Numbered from the stretch's first letter, positions 15,275-23,932 are shown. The stretch: 36,784 bases of DNA from JAVBMO01 sp031552355 (GCA_031552355.1 JAVBMO010000043.1:1-36784), one strand, 5' to 3'. The notes: generated by a model from the sequence alone, not told the origin. Translations and numbers: made by a program.

Positions 15275-16451
15275 CTTTTCCTTTTACACTGTTCTTTATC
15301 ACCGCTTCCAAATCCTCATTATATTTTTTCCAGCTAAAATTTTGCAACACATAGGAATGTCCATTTTCGGACAATTGGTGACAGAGTGCCGAATCGGCAA
15401 GTAATTCAAGAATATGGTTTGCATATTCTTCAGGCTTTTCGGCAATCAGTATTTGTTTGCCGTGCTCAGCCATCAAGGCTTGGTTTGCCAAAGGCGAGGT
15501 AATGCAAGGAATGCCCATACACATACTTTCGAGCAATTTGTTTTGTAACCCCGTGCCTATCTGCATGGGTGCTACAAAAATATGAGAACCGGCATAGCAA
15601 TCTCTCAAATCTTTGACCCAACCCGAAATAGTAACTTTTTCCGAAGCCAAAACCTGTACACTTTTTGCAGGATTAATACCGGCAATCAGCACCTTGATAT
15701 TGGGATTTTGCTCCGAAACCAGCGGCATGATTTTTTTTATCAGAAATTCCACAGCATTTACATTGGGTGCATACGACATATTGCCTGTAAACAAAATATC
15801 ATATTTTTTTTCTGCCGAAGAATTGGGAATATAATATTCTTCATCGACGCCATTGGGAATTACATGAATCGTATCTCTCAAAGGGCTTTGGATGCAATCT
15901 TTGTCGGCTTGCGAAATAATGGTTGTGGCAGCACAGTGTTCCAAAACCATGCTTTCGTACTTCTGCAAACGGTAAGCTTCCCACTTTAAAACCGGTTTCA
16001 GGTAAAAGGATGCTGTTTGACTTTGCCTTTTTGCATTTTGCGAAAGAGCGTCCTGAAAATCCAGAATCACAGGAATTTCCAAGTCTTTTACATATTCGAA
16101 TGTCCGTACAAACTGCGCATATACTTTTTCCGGCCGATGTTTTTGTACAAAATTGTCAAACGATTTTAAGGCTTTTCTACTAAAAAAATAACCTATCTGG
16201 AAAGGTTTCCTTTGCAAGAAAGCTTTCAAAATATTAGTATATGCAGATAGTTTAGGAAGTTTCTCTACGTGGATATCTTTGCAAAAGGGTTTTAATTCTG
16301 ACAAATGTTCTGGTTCAACTTCTTCATGCGAAAGGCAAAACAGATAAATATCGTTCTTTTCCGCAAGGCCTTTTATTTGATGAAAGGCGCGCAACTTATC
16401 GCCTTTAGTAAGCGGATAAGGAAAGCGGGAAAGAACAATTAGAAGTTTCAC
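15258..16451 (-). CDS. GT4 family glycosyltransferase (GT-B fold)
   Basis: A 397-residue GT-B glycosyltransferase. It has an N-terminal FPYPLTKGDKLRA loop, an FTGNMSYAPNVNAVEFL segment, a GWVKDLRDCYAGSHIFVAPM segment and the nucleotide-sugar-binding GTGLQNKLLESMCMGIP motif of GT4 enzymes. The set resembles the TIGR03087-type sugar transferases tied to exopolysaccharide assembly. No ATG is available in frame; the start is GTG 16451, which begins exactly where the family does (MKLLIVLSRFPYP). It lies in a minus-strand run with a second GT4 gene and an LptF/G permease. It probably adds a sugar to a lipid-linked envelope glycan; donor and acceptor are unknown. Confidence 0.88.
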   Translation of the reverse strand: MKLLIVLSRFPYPLTKGDKLRAFHQIKGLAEKNDIYLFCLSHEEVEPEHLSELKPFCKDIHVEKLPKLSAYTNILKAFLQRKPFQIGYFFSRKALKSFDNFVQKHRPEKVYAQFVRTFEYVKDLEIPVILDFQDALSQNAKRQSQTASFYLKPVLKWEAYRLQKYESMVLEHCAATTIISQADKDCIQSPLRDTIHVIPNGVDEEYYIPNSSAEKKYDILFTGNMSYAPNVNAVEFLIKKIMPLVSEQNPNIKVLIAGINPAKSVQVLASEKVTISGWVKDLRDCYAGSHIFVAPMQIGTGLQNKLLESMCMGIPCITSPLANQALMAEHGKQILIAEKPEEYANHILELLADSALCHQLSENGHSYVLQNFSWKKYNEDLEAVIKNSVKGKDAKAG

Positions 16452-16495
16452 TATATCAGTTTTTAGGATTGGTCAAAAGTACAATGGATTTAGAT

Positions 16496-16527
16496 AGACC
16501 TAGCAGGTTTTAAAAACCGTTAGGTCT
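16496..16527. repeat. Imperfect palindromic element between two glycosyltransferase genes
   Basis: The left arm agacctagcaggttt and the right arm aaaaccgttaggtct form a 15-16 bp imperfect hairpin with a G-T wobble and two mismatches. The sequence type (agaccta...taggtct around a central tttaaaaa) resembles a dispersed palindrome I recall from Bacteroidota intergenic regions. It lies just past the stop of the upstream gene and could also attenuate transcription. Confidence 0.6.
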
Positions 16528-16549
16528 CTATGGAATAAACAAATTGTTC

Positions 16550-17749
16550 TTAGATTTTTGTTACTTTTTCGTAAAACAGAATCAAATTATCCACAATTTT
16601 TTCGCTATTGTGTTCTCTCGAAATCAACTCTGCCGCTTTTTGCCCTATTTCTTTGGCTACAGCAGGTTCTTCGATGCAAAGTTTTATGGATTTCACAAAT
16701 TCATCGGGTGTATTGGCAATCAGAATATCAACGCCATGGGTACATTTTATGCCTTCGGCGCCGATGGAAGTAGTTATCACCGTTTTCCCAATGGACATGG
16801 CTTCTATAATCTTAACCCTGATTCCGCTTCCCGACAAAAGTGGCACCACATTGATTTGCTTCGACGCAATAAAATACATAGCATCGGGGATTTCGCCCAA
16901 AATTTTCACATTGGGATATTTGCTTTTCAATAAGTGGGAAGGCATTTCGCGGCCTGCCAAATAAAGTTTGGCAAGTGGAATTTCTTTATGGACTTTGCCC
17001 CAAACTTTTTTCAAAAACCAATGGATGCCTTCAATGTTCGGCTGCCAGTTCATGGAACCTATATGAAACAATGAATTGGGCTCTTCTTCCACATTGTCAA
17101 CATATTCAATAGTGGACAAACCAAAAGGAATTACCGTGATGGGCTTGTTAAAGCCTTGATTTTTGAAGAAATTGGCATCCAAAGTAGAAATACAGGCCAT
17201 GCCGTCGTAGCTGTTCAAATGCGCCATTTCATAATTCTTCAACGTCAGAGCCAAATGCTTCATGTAAATCCGTTTGAAGATATTTTTTGTACTCTTGGCT
17301 ATGCGCTGCCAGATAAGATGCTCGACATTGTGCGAACGAAGAATGATTTTTCCTTTGGAATGTTTTCTGATGGTTTCCACATAGGGCGTCATAAAAAGGC
17401 TTTCCAACTGGATAATATCAAACTCCTCCTCTTTCAAAATTCTTACAAGCGCTTCATTGAATTTCTTGTTTTTGAAACGGGCTATATGGTAAGATTCGCC
17501 TGTAAGGAAATAAAACAAAGCTTTGAATGGATTGGGTTTCAAATCAAAGTAAATAGCTTCGAAACGGGTAGCTTCGGCATATTGTGGGTCTAATTGCTTA
17601 GGCGTAAAAGGATGTTTGTAGGAATAGGCCGACAATACTTTTATGGTGCAGCCTTTTTTCAACAAACTTTGCGTGATGTTGTGCATTGCAATGGTACCCC
17701 CATCTACAGGCGGATAAGGTGGTTTATTACAAAGTTGCAAAACTTTCAT
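16550..17749 (-). CDS. GT4 family glycosyltransferase (GT-B fold)
   Basis: This 399-residue protein is related to, but not a recent duplicate of, the next gene downstream. Features are an N-terminal NKPPYPPVDGGTIAMHN loop (GT4 acceptor side), LRSHNVEHLIW, FHIGSMNWQPNIEGIHW, and SGSGIRVKIIEAMSIGK as the nucleotide-sugar site. I use ATG 17749 (MKVLQL). The frame can be extended to a TTG at 17761, but the ATG is the standard family start. It is 59 bases downstream of the LptF/G gene and probably part of the same envelope-glycan transcription unit. Substrates are unknown. Confidence 0.88.
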   Translation of the reverse strand: MKVLQLCNKPPYPPVDGGTIAMHNITQSLLKKGCTIKVLSAYSYKHPFTPKQLDPQYAEATRFEAIYFDLKPNPFKALFYFLTGESYHIARFKNKKFNEALVRILKEEEFDIIQLESLFMTPYVETIRKHSKGKIILRSHNVEHLIWQRIAKSTKNIFKRIYMKHLALTLKNYEMAHLNSYDGMACISTLDANFFKNQGFNKPITVIPFGLSTIEYVDNVEEEPNSLFHIGSMNWQPNIEGIHWFLKKVWGKVHKEIPLAKLYLAGREMPSHLLKSKYPNVKILGEIPDAMYFIASKQINVVPLLSGSGIRVKIIEAMSIGKTVITTSIGAEGIKCTHGVDILIANTPDEFVKSIKLCIEEPAVAKEIGQKAAELISREHNSEKIVDNLILFYEKVTKI

Positions 17750-17808
17750 GTCTTTTTTCAATTTAGTTCATACCCAATTTCATCAAACAATTTGGGCAGT
17801 TTTATAAG

Positions 17809-19269
17809 TTAGTTAATTTTTTCTGTCGATTGGTTCTTCTTCCGAAAAAGAGACAAAAACCTATCGAATAATTTTTTCCAGTTTTCGGCATCAAGTACCG
17901 GCGCATCTGCTGTGGCTTTGTAGGTCAAATAAATTCCTATGGGCAAAAATACCATATTGGCAAGCCACATACCAATTTCCACCGGCAAAGAACCACTTCG
18001 GGTGGCACGTTCGGCTATCATTCCCACAACATAATAAACAATAAAACATAATGTAGAAGCTACCAACGGCGCTCCCAATCCGCCTTTGCGGACAATGGAT
18101 CCAAACGGCGCTCCCACTATAAAAAAGATAAAACAAGCAATTGGCAAACTGAATTTCCGCTGCATTTCTATCAAATGCCGGCGATAGGTTGTCATGTCTA
18201 TGTTGGTAATTTCTTTTTGCGATTCTATTTCATATTTCCCGCTGCGGGCAAAATCTGTGGCATTTTTATAGGCAATTTCCTTTTTCGCTTTGGGCAAAGT
18301 GTCCCAATAAGCATAGAAACTCAATGCCGTATCTTTTAGATTTTGTTGATCTTTAGCTGTTGCATCAACATACAAACTATTGTAATAAGGTAAAGTCCGT
18401 TGAATAGCTTGAGCAATATTATCCAATTTCATATCCAATTGGATTTTAAAAGTGTCGCTGGCCTTTTGCAACTGTTTCAGATTCATCATTTCGTAATGAT
18501 TTTTGTACATATCTTCGCTTTCGTTTTTTGCAAAAGCAAAAGAAGACAAATCAAAACGCTTGCTTTGTTCGTCAAAATAAATGCGTGTCAAAGGGAAATC
18601 AGGTTTATTTCCCCCTATTTCTTCTGTATAATTGTATCCTTTCGACAAATGAAAAGTTAGATAACGCTGGTCTGGCGAAATAACCATAGAGCCTTCCTGT
18701 GCTACTGTTATATTGTTCTGATTTCCATGAGTATGGTCGTAAATGATAATATTTTCCAGCTTTTTTCCATCACTGCTTTTTCCATTCACACGAATCACAT
18801 AGCCGTCAATTCCCGAATAGTATTCATTTGGGCGTATGTTTAATGCCGGTTTGGTTTTGATAATATCGCTCCGCAAAGATTTGAATTTCAGGTTGGCGTA
18901 AGGCATAACCCAGTTGGTGAAGAAAAAAGCGACAAACACAAGGACTATGGAGGCAAAAGCCAATGGCATCATAATTCTTCGCAACGAAATTCCGGCGGCT
19001 TTCATGGCTACCAATTCGTATTTTTCGCCAAAATTCCCCATGGTCATAATACAGGCAAACAAAGTGGCAATTGGCAATGCCATAGGGACAAAAGTTGCCG
19101 AAGCATAAAGCAAAAGTTGCAAAACGATAAGAATATCGAGGCCTTTTCCCACAAGGTCGTCAATATATTTCCAAAGGAACTGCATAAGCAAGACAAAGTC
19201 CGCCAATGTAAATGTTAGCACCAAAGGGCCCAAAAAGGAAGTTAATATAAGCCTGTCAAGTTTCTTCAC
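17809..19269 (-). CDS. LptF/LptG (YjgP/YjgQ) family lipopolysaccharide export permease
   Basis: This 486-residue protein has the LptF/G layout. Three N-terminal membrane helices (up to about residue 130) include FGEKYELVAMKAAGIS, the cytoplasmic coupling region. A large periplasmic beta-jellyroll domain follows (about 140-345), then three C-terminal helices from KFSLPIACFIFFIVGAPFGS onward. LptF and LptG form the membrane part of the LptB2FG transporter that extracts LPS from the inner membrane. The only plausible start is GTG 19269, 29 bases after rseP. A second permease and LptB are not in the window, so I cannot tell F from G. The neighbouring glycosyltransferases fit a lipopolysaccharide context. 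Confidence 0.9.
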   Translation of the reverse strand: MKKLDRLILTSFLGPLVLTFTLADFVLLMQFLWKYIDDLVGKGLDILIVLQLLLYASATFVPMALPIATLFACIMTMGNFGEKYELVAMKAAGISLRRIMMPLAFASIVLVFVAFFFTNWVMPYANLKFKSLRSDIIKTKPALNIRPNEYYSGIDGYVIRVNGKSSDGKKLENIIIYDHTHGNQNNITVAQEGSMVISPDQRYLTFHLSKGYNYTEEIGGNKPDFPLTRIYFDEQSKRFDLSSFAFAKNESEDMYKNHYEMMNLKQLQKASDTFKIQLDMKLDNIAQAIQRTLPYYNSLYVDATAKDQQNLKDTALSFYAYWDTLPKAKKEIAYKNATDFARSGKYEIESQKEITNIDMTTYRRHLIEMQRKFSLPIACFIFFIVGAPFGSIVRKGGLGAPLVASTLCFIVYYVVGMIAERATRSGSLPVEIGMWLANMVFLPIGIYLTYKATADAPVLDAENWKKLFDRFLSLFRKKNQSTEKIN

Positions 19270-19298
19270 TTCGGAATTTATTCGTTTCCTAAAAATGC

Positions 19299-20693
19299 TT
19301 ATTTGCCGAAAAAGAACCTTACAATATCGTTATAAGTGGCCAGCACCATTAGGCCCAGCAACAAGAACATGCCTACCATTTGCGCACGCTCCATAAATTT
19401 ATCGCCGGGTTTGCGGCCTGTAATCATTTCTGCCAAAGTAAAGAACACATGTCCACCGTCCAAAGCCGGAATAGGCAAAATATTCATAAAGGCAAGAATA
19501 ATGGACAAAAAGGCTGTCATTGTCCAAAAATGTTCCCAGTCCCAAGTTTGCGAAAAAATACTTCCAATGGTAAGAAATCCACCTAATTGTTTTTCGCCAC
19601 CTTTATTAAATAGCAATTTTAATGAAGACACATAAGAAACCAAGGTTTTGCCGCCTATTTTTATTCCTTCGAGAATAGATTGGGCTAATGTATAGGTTAT
19701 TTTCTTGGTTTCGAATATCTTATTCAAAGGCATCACATAAGCGCCGATTTTACCTTCTTCTGTTGTGGTTAATTCCACCGAAATAATTTCAGAGTTTCTT
19801 TCAATATTAACAGTTACAGCTTGTCCTTTAAAGTTGGCTATTTGTTCTGCAAAAGACATAAACGTAGGTGTTTGAATACTGTCATTTATACCTACAATAT
19901 GGTCGCCGGCTTGCAATCCTGCTTTTTCGGCAGGGGAACCTTTTTCACATTTTTCAACAAGAAAAGGAAACCGAATCTGAGCAATTCCTCCTTTGGGCGG
20001 ATTGGCTACAAATTGTTTGGATATATTGTCAGGCAACACAATATCGATAACAGAATCATTTCTTTCCACAGTAATATGTTGAGCCCCATTGACTACCAAT
20101 TTATTTACCATATCGGCATCTGTTTCAACAGCTTTTCCTTCAATGGAAAGAATTTTGTCACCGTTTTTTAATCCTCCATCCAACAATATTTGGGCATAAT
20201 CATAACCGTATTTGGCATTTTTTACAGGAATATATTCTTGTCCCCAAGCGAATAAAATACAAGGGTACAACACCATTGCCAAAACCAAATTCATTAAAAC
20301 TCCACCTGTGATAATCAACAAACGTTGCCAAGCTTTTTTGGAACGGTATTCCCAAGGTTGCGGCTCACTGGCCATATCTTTCGACGACTTGGTTTCGTCA
20401 ATCATGCCGGCAATGGCGCAATAACCGCCAAAAGGCAACCAACCCAAACCCCATTCTGTTGAATCGGGATGTTCAGCCCATTCTTCGGGGCTGCTTTTTG
20501 AAAAGGCGCTGAAATGCCATTTTTTATTATAGCGTTTGGCTCTCAAGATAGAAAAGCCCGGATTAAAAAACAGATAAAATTTTTCTACTCTGGTTTTGAA
20601 AATCCTGGCAAAAAGAAAGTGTCCTAATTCATGTATAAGAACTAATATTGAAAGGCTAAGAACAAGACCTAATACTTGATTGAATATTCCCAT
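19299..20693 (-). CDS. rseP: RIP site-2 metalloprotease RseP
   Basis: A 464-residue inner-membrane protease that cleaves anti-sigma factors and remnant signal peptides within the membrane. The zinc motif HELGH is at residues 21-25 in the first helix, and the second catalytic motif NILPIPALDGGH is at about 404-415. Two PDZ-like modules lie between (around 165-330; the second contains GSPAEKAGLQAGDHIVGIND). The insertion between HELGH and LPFGGY is longer than in E. coli, as in other Bacteroidota. ATG at 20693; the gene follows dxr by 15 bases. A complete promoter sits inside the 3' end of dxr, so rseP and the genes below it can be transcribed separately. Confidence 0.96.
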   Translation of the reverse strand: MGIFNQVLGLVLSLSILVLIHELGHFLFARIFKTRVEKFYLFFNPGFSILRAKRYNKKWHFSAFSKSSPEEWAEHPDSTEWGLGWLPFGGYCAIAGMIDETKSSKDMASEPQPWEYRSKKAWQRLLIITGGVLMNLVLAMVLYPCILFAWGQEYIPVKNAKYGYDYAQILLDGGLKNGDKILSIEGKAVETDADMVNKLVVNGAQHITVERNDSVIDIVLPDNISKQFVANPPKGGIAQIRFPFLVEKCEKGSPAEKAGLQAGDHIVGINDSIQTPTFMSFAEQIANFKGQAVTVNIERNSEIISVELTTTEEGKIGAYVMPLNKIFETKKITYTLAQSILEGIKIGGKTLVSYVSSLKLLFNKGGEKQLGGFLTIGSIFSQTWDWEHFWTMTAFLSIILAFMNILPIPALDGGHVFFTLAEMITGRKPGDKFMERAQMVGMFLLLGLMVLATYNDIVRFFFGK

Positions 20694-20708
20694 TATGATT
20701 TTAATATT

Positions 20709-21866
20709 TTATTTGACCAAATTAAAACTTGCAAAGGTACGAGTTTCTTCATCCGTTTGCAAATAATCTTCCAAGGAAGGATTTTGAATGAAAGGCATTT
20801 TAGACATGGCGTCCTCAATAATTTGAGGGATTTGCGTAAACTTGATTTTCGATTGAAGGAAAGCTTCCACGGCAATTTCATTGGCGGCATTCATGACGCA
20901 GGCCAAATTTCCTCCCTTTTCCATAGCAGTGTAAGCCAATTGCAGACAACGGAAAGTATCAGTATCGGCTTCTTCGAACGAAAATTTCGGATATTTGGCA
21001 AAACTGAATTTTTCCTGATTCGACGAAATCCTTTCGGGAAAAGAAAATGCGTACTGTATGGGCAGTTGCATACTTGGAATTCCAAGCTGGGCTTTCAAAC
21101 TCCCGTCTTCAAACTCTACCAAAGAATGAATTACCGATTCGGGGTGAACAATGACTTTGATTTGTTCGGGACTTAAATCGAAAAACCACTTGGCTTCAAT
21201 CACTTCCAAACCTTTGTTCATTAAAGTGGCCGAATCAATAGTCACTTTTTTCCCCATAACCCAATTGGGGTGTCTCAGGGCTTGTTCTACAGTTACTTTT
21301 TCCAGAAAGTCGAGAGATTTTCCACGGAAAGGGCCGCCAGAAGCCGTCAAGTAAATATGTTGTATTTTATTAAAATTCTCCCCTATCAAAGATTGAAAAA
21401 TCGCTGAATGCTCCGAATCGACCGGCAAAATTGGCACTTTTTTTTCCAAAGCTTTTTGGGTTACCAAATTTCCTGCCACCACCATAGTTTCTTTGTTTGC
21501 CAAAGCAATGCATTTTTTGTGTTGAATGGCATTTAAAGTTGGTTTTAAACCCGAAAAACCTACCAAAGCGACCAGCACCATGTCGATAGTATCCATTTCC
21601 ACAATGTCTTCCAAAGACTTTTCGCCGGCAAAAACTTTGATATCTTCATTTGACAAAGCTTCCTGAACAAAAGCGCATTTACTTTTGTCGGCAATCACCA
21701 CCGCATTGGGTTTAAATTCCAATGCCTGTTGAACCAATAATTCGGCATTTCCATTTCCGGTCAATACTTCAACTTGAAATTTGTCGGAATGGTTGCGAAT
21801 AATTTCTAATGCCTGGGTTCCTATGGATCCTGTAGAACCCAATATAGCTATTCGTTTTTTTGTCAT
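20709..21866 (-). CDS. dxr: 1-deoxy-D-xylulose 5-phosphate reductoisomerase
   Basis: Second enzyme of the MEP isoprenoid pathway: it converts DXP to 2-C-methyl-D-erythritol 4-phosphate with NADPH and a divalent metal. The 385-residue sequence has the NADPH motif GSTGSIGTQAL at residues 8-18, LANKETMVVAG, the metal-binding PVDSEHSAIFQ (Asp and Glu), TASGGPF, and SATLMNKGLEVIEA with the third metal Glu. Length is normal. It starts 3 bases after the M23 peptidase stop, so the two are translationally coupled. Its product line feeds UppS, encoded further along in the window. The gene's last ~50 bases also contain the rseP promoter. Confidence 0.97.
   Translation of the reverse strand: MTKKRIAILGSTGSIGTQALEIIRNHSDKFQVEVLTGNGNAELLVQQALEFKPNAVVIADKSKCAFVQEALSNEDIKVFAGEKSLEDIVEMDTIDMVLVALVGFSGLKPTLNAIQHKKCIALANKETMVVAGNLVTQKALEKKVPILPVDSEHSAIFQSLIGENFNKIQHIYLTASGGPFRGKSLDFLEKVTVEQALRHPNWVMGKKVTIDSATLMNKGLEVIEAKWFFDLSPEQIKVIVHPESVIHSLVEFEDGSLKAQLGIPSMQLPIQYAFSFPERISSNQEKFSFAKYPKFSFEEADTDTFRCLQLAYTAMEKGGNLACVMNAANEIAVEAFLQSKIKFTQIPQIIEDAMSKMPFIQNPSLEDYLQTDEETRTFASFNLVK
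20731..20762 (-). promoter_or_regulatory. Promoter for rseP inside the 3' end of dxr
   Basis: Read on the minus strand, a TTG at 20762-20760 is followed by a 20-base spacer and then TACCTTTGC at 20739-20731, matching TTG-N19/20-TAnnTTTG. Expected transcription start is near 20724, ~30 bases before the rseP ATG at 20693. All of it overlaps the last codons of dxr. Confidence 0.65.
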
Positions 21867-21869
21867 TTC

Positions 21870-22802
21870 TTAAAAAGGAATATATTCTCGTGGATTAACC
21901 GAACTTCCATTGTGCCACAATTCGAAATGCAAATGCTGGCCGCTGGTTTGTTCGCCTGAATTTCCGATAAAGGCAATGGGTTCGCCCGCCCTCACAATAT
22001 CAGACTCTCTTTTCAACAAAGAGGAATTATGTTTGTAAACCGATATAATATTTTGCGGATGCTGAACAGCAATGGTATAGCCCCCATCCACCGTCCAATC
22101 GGCAAAAATAACAGTGCCTCCGTAAATGGCCTTTACCGGCTCATTGGGTTTGGCTGCAATGTCGATACCCAAATGACGTTTGGATAAATCATAGCCATTC
22201 ACGATGGTTCCTTTGATAGGTGTGTAGAAAAAGTAATTTTTCAAAGTATTGTCAGAGACCGAAAAAGGTTTTTCTTGTTCAGTTGTAGCACGTTTCTTTA
22301 TGTCGTATTTACTTTTTGGATTGTCATCACTTTGCTCTTGCTCCACCCTTAAAAGCGAGTCTTCCTTAGAACGTTGATATTCTATGTTTTTGTAGTAATT
22401 TTTACTGGTGTCGTCTACTTTAGGTGTTTTGAAATCCACTGTAGGAATATCTTGTCCGCTAATTACCATTTTGATATTGTTCAACATCAATGTTTGGTCA
22501 GCATAAAGCCTTTGCAGGGAATCCAATTTCAAACGGTTGTTGTGTGCCTCTTCAATAAGGTCATCGCGCATATAACCGGGAATATATTGTCGTAAACCTG
22601 TAAATGCAATAATAATGGACGTTACGACCACCAAAACAATACTCAAAATTCCCAACGCTATAAAAACATTCATGGCAGAAAGCTTGAATGACCAACGCTC
22701 CTGAAAGGTGTCGGAATCCAAAATAACCAAACGATGCCTGTGTTTAAACAAGCGGAAAAATTCGTTCAGTTTTGTTTTTAAAATGTTTGTATTGAGTTTC
22801 AT
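21870..22802 (-). CDS. Membrane-anchored M23 (LytM-type) peptidase
   Basis: A 310-residue protein. It has a short cytoplasmic N-terminus, one membrane helix (about residues 45-68), a charged periplasmic linker and a C-terminal M23 domain. Zinc-site motifs are intact: HLGIDIA (H-x3-D), a mid-domain VYKHN histidine, and GQHLHFELW (HxH). It is therefore a likely active peptidoglycan endopeptidase or an activator of amidases, acting at the periplasmic face. ATG 22802. It begins the transcription unit with dxr and rseP; upstream lies the hairpin-rich spacer. No clear TAnnTTTG promoter was found directly upstream. Confidence 0.92.
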   Translation of the reverse strand: MKLNTNILKTKLNEFFRLFKHRHRLVILDSDTFQERWSFKLSAMNVFIALGILSIVLVVVTSIIIAFTGLRQYIPGYMRDDLIEEAHNNRLKLDSLQRLYADQTLMLNNIKMVISGQDIPTVDFKTPKVDDTSKNYYKNIEYQRSKEDSLLRVEQEQSDDNPKSKYDIKKRATTEQEKPFSVSDNTLKNYFFYTPIKGTIVNGYDLSKRHLGIDIAAKPNEPVKAIYGGTVIFADWTVDGGYTIAVQHPQNIISVYKHNSSLLKRESDIVRAGEPIAFIGNSGEQTSGQHLHFELWHNGSSVNPREYIPF

Positions 22803-22952
22803 TTATTATTTTAAGACATTACCTGCGCTATCAATGTGTTTTGCAAATGTCGTTTTTTTTATCGACTTAGTCAAATACATTCTTAATAACTGTTTAAATT
22901 TATAAACACATCAGTCATTAAGCAACGGACTAAAATATAAACCGAACTAAAC

Positions 22953-22994
22953 GGCTTTAGCCAAACATTTTCACTTTTAAATTAGGCTAAAGCC
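22953..22994. repeat. Inverted repeat (ggctttagcc / ggctaaagcc)
   Basis: Perfect 10-bp arms at 22953-22962 and 22985-22994 enclose a 22-base AT-rich loop. It is the first of several hairpins in the gene-free stretch 22803-23332. The ctaaagc core is shared with the next element, which suggests one repeat family. Confidence 0.65.
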
Positions 22995-23021
22995 CCCAAA
23001 ATGTTGTCATAATTAAAAAAT

Positions 23022-23041
23022 CCGTCAGCTAAAGCAGACGG
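23022..23041. repeat. Short palindrome (ccgtc...gacgg with ctaaagc core)
   Basis: The arms ccgtc (23022-23026) and gacgg (23037-23041), plus inner gc/gc pairing, give a compact hairpin around ctaaagc. The same core occurs in the inverted repeat 30 bases before it. Confidence 0.55.
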
Positions 23042-23180
23042 CAATAATTTTTAAACAATTTCTTAATATCGGTAAACGATAAAATAAAAATTTTGTTGCA
23101 TAAGCTCTGTAACTGCTTAATTTTGCTTTTCAACTAAGTTTCGAAGGGTATTTTGACACCATAGTCTTTATTACTTTACA

Positions 23181-23207
23181 ACAACTGCCTACACAGTAGG
23201 CAGTTGT
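23181..23207. repeat. Hairpin with 11-bp perfect stem
   Basis: acaactgccta (23181-23191) and taggcagttgt (23197-23207) enclose a 5-base loop. A short TTTG follows on the plus strand. It is terminator-like in shape but there is no plus-strand gene upstream for it to serve. Confidence 0.6.
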
Positions 23208-23282
23208 TTGATACACCTCCATATTTGTTCATTGATTATATATAGGTGGTATAAACTTATTTATTCTGTGTGTTTATAAAAC

Positions 23283-23314
23283 AAAAAGGAACGGCTTTGC
23301 AACCGTTCCTTTTT
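23283..23314. terminator. Terminator of the bamA/ompH transcription unit
   Basis: A perfect 12-bp stem (23283-23294 with 23303-23314; core ggaacgg/ccgttcc) with an 8-base loop lies 18 bases past the stop of the second ompH gene. On the minus strand it ends in TTTTTGTTTT, a classical rho-independent signal. Confidence 0.9.
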
Positions 23315-23332
23315 CATCAACAATTATCAAAC

Positions 23333-23851
23333 CTATTTCAAACCTAATTTTTTCTTTACTAAAGGCATTAAATCGTCGCTCTCGTCTTGGTAAAGCAATG
23401 CGCCTATTCCTGAATCGAATACGTAGGTATATTTATTTTCCTTGGCTACCTCTGCAATGGCAGTTTTGGCTTTTTCAATAATCGGAGTTAACAATCTACG
23501 TTCTTCTTCTTGCAATTTCTTTTGTGCATTTTGCTGAAACTCTTCAATTCTAGCTGCCATGTCTTGCAATTCTTTTTGTTTGGTTTGTTTAATCAAATCC
23601 GACATTTGGCTTTGCTTTTCCATGAAATCCGAATAACGTTGTTCCAATTCTGTTTGCATGGTTTTCATGGTAGTTTCCATTTCTTTGGCTGTTTTTTGCA
23701 AAGTATTTTGTGCCGAATCTTTTCCCGGCATAATTTGCAACAACTCATTTGAATTTATATGTCCCAATTTGATTACTTTCTGGGCGTAAAGCGAGCCACT
23801 ACTCAACGAAATGGCAACTACGGCCAAAAGAATTTTAATTGTGTGTTTCAT
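23333..23851 (-). CDS. OmpH/Skp family periplasmic chaperone (copy 2)
   Basis: A 172-residue Skp-like protein. A signal peptide ending at LYAQ is followed by KLGHINSNELLQIMPG (the OmpH N-terminal strand). A long Gln/Lys/Glu-rich helical hairpin (about residues 45-125) comes next, then a C-terminal strand YTYVFDSGIGALLY. Skp trimers hold unfolded outer-membrane proteins and deliver them to BamA. It follows a paralogue by 146 bases and has its own candidate -7 box in that gap. It is last in the bamA unit, followed by a strong terminator. The two copies are clearly diverged, so the duplication is old. Confidence 0.93.
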   Translation of the reverse strand: MKHTIKILLAVVAISLSSGSLYAQKVIKLGHINSNELLQIMPGKDSAQNTLQKTAKEMETTMKTMQTELEQRYSDFMEKQSQMSDLIKQTKQKELQDMAARIEEFQQNAQKKLQEEERRLLTPIIEKAKTAIAEVAKENKYTYVFDSGIGALLYQDESDDLMPLVKKKLGLK

Positions 23852-23923
23852 TTTCTGTCAATGTTTTTGCCTTTATTTTGGCTTTTAATTATTTATAGAT
23901 TTAATTTTTTCTAAAAGTGATTT

Positions 23924-23932
23924 GCAAATTTA
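23924..23932 (-). promoter_or_regulatory. Candidate -7 element (TAAATTTGC) before the second ompH
   Basis: It reads TAAATTTGC on the minus strand, ~73 bases before the ATG at 23851, inside the 146-base gap between the two ompH genes. There is no exact TTG at the -33 distance, only a TG. It could raise chaperone level independently of bamA. Confidence 0.4.

Noticed and set aside
17750..17761. TTG start for the second glycosyltransferase
   Set aside because: The ATG at 17749 is the usual GT4 start. The upstream codons add nothing conserved.
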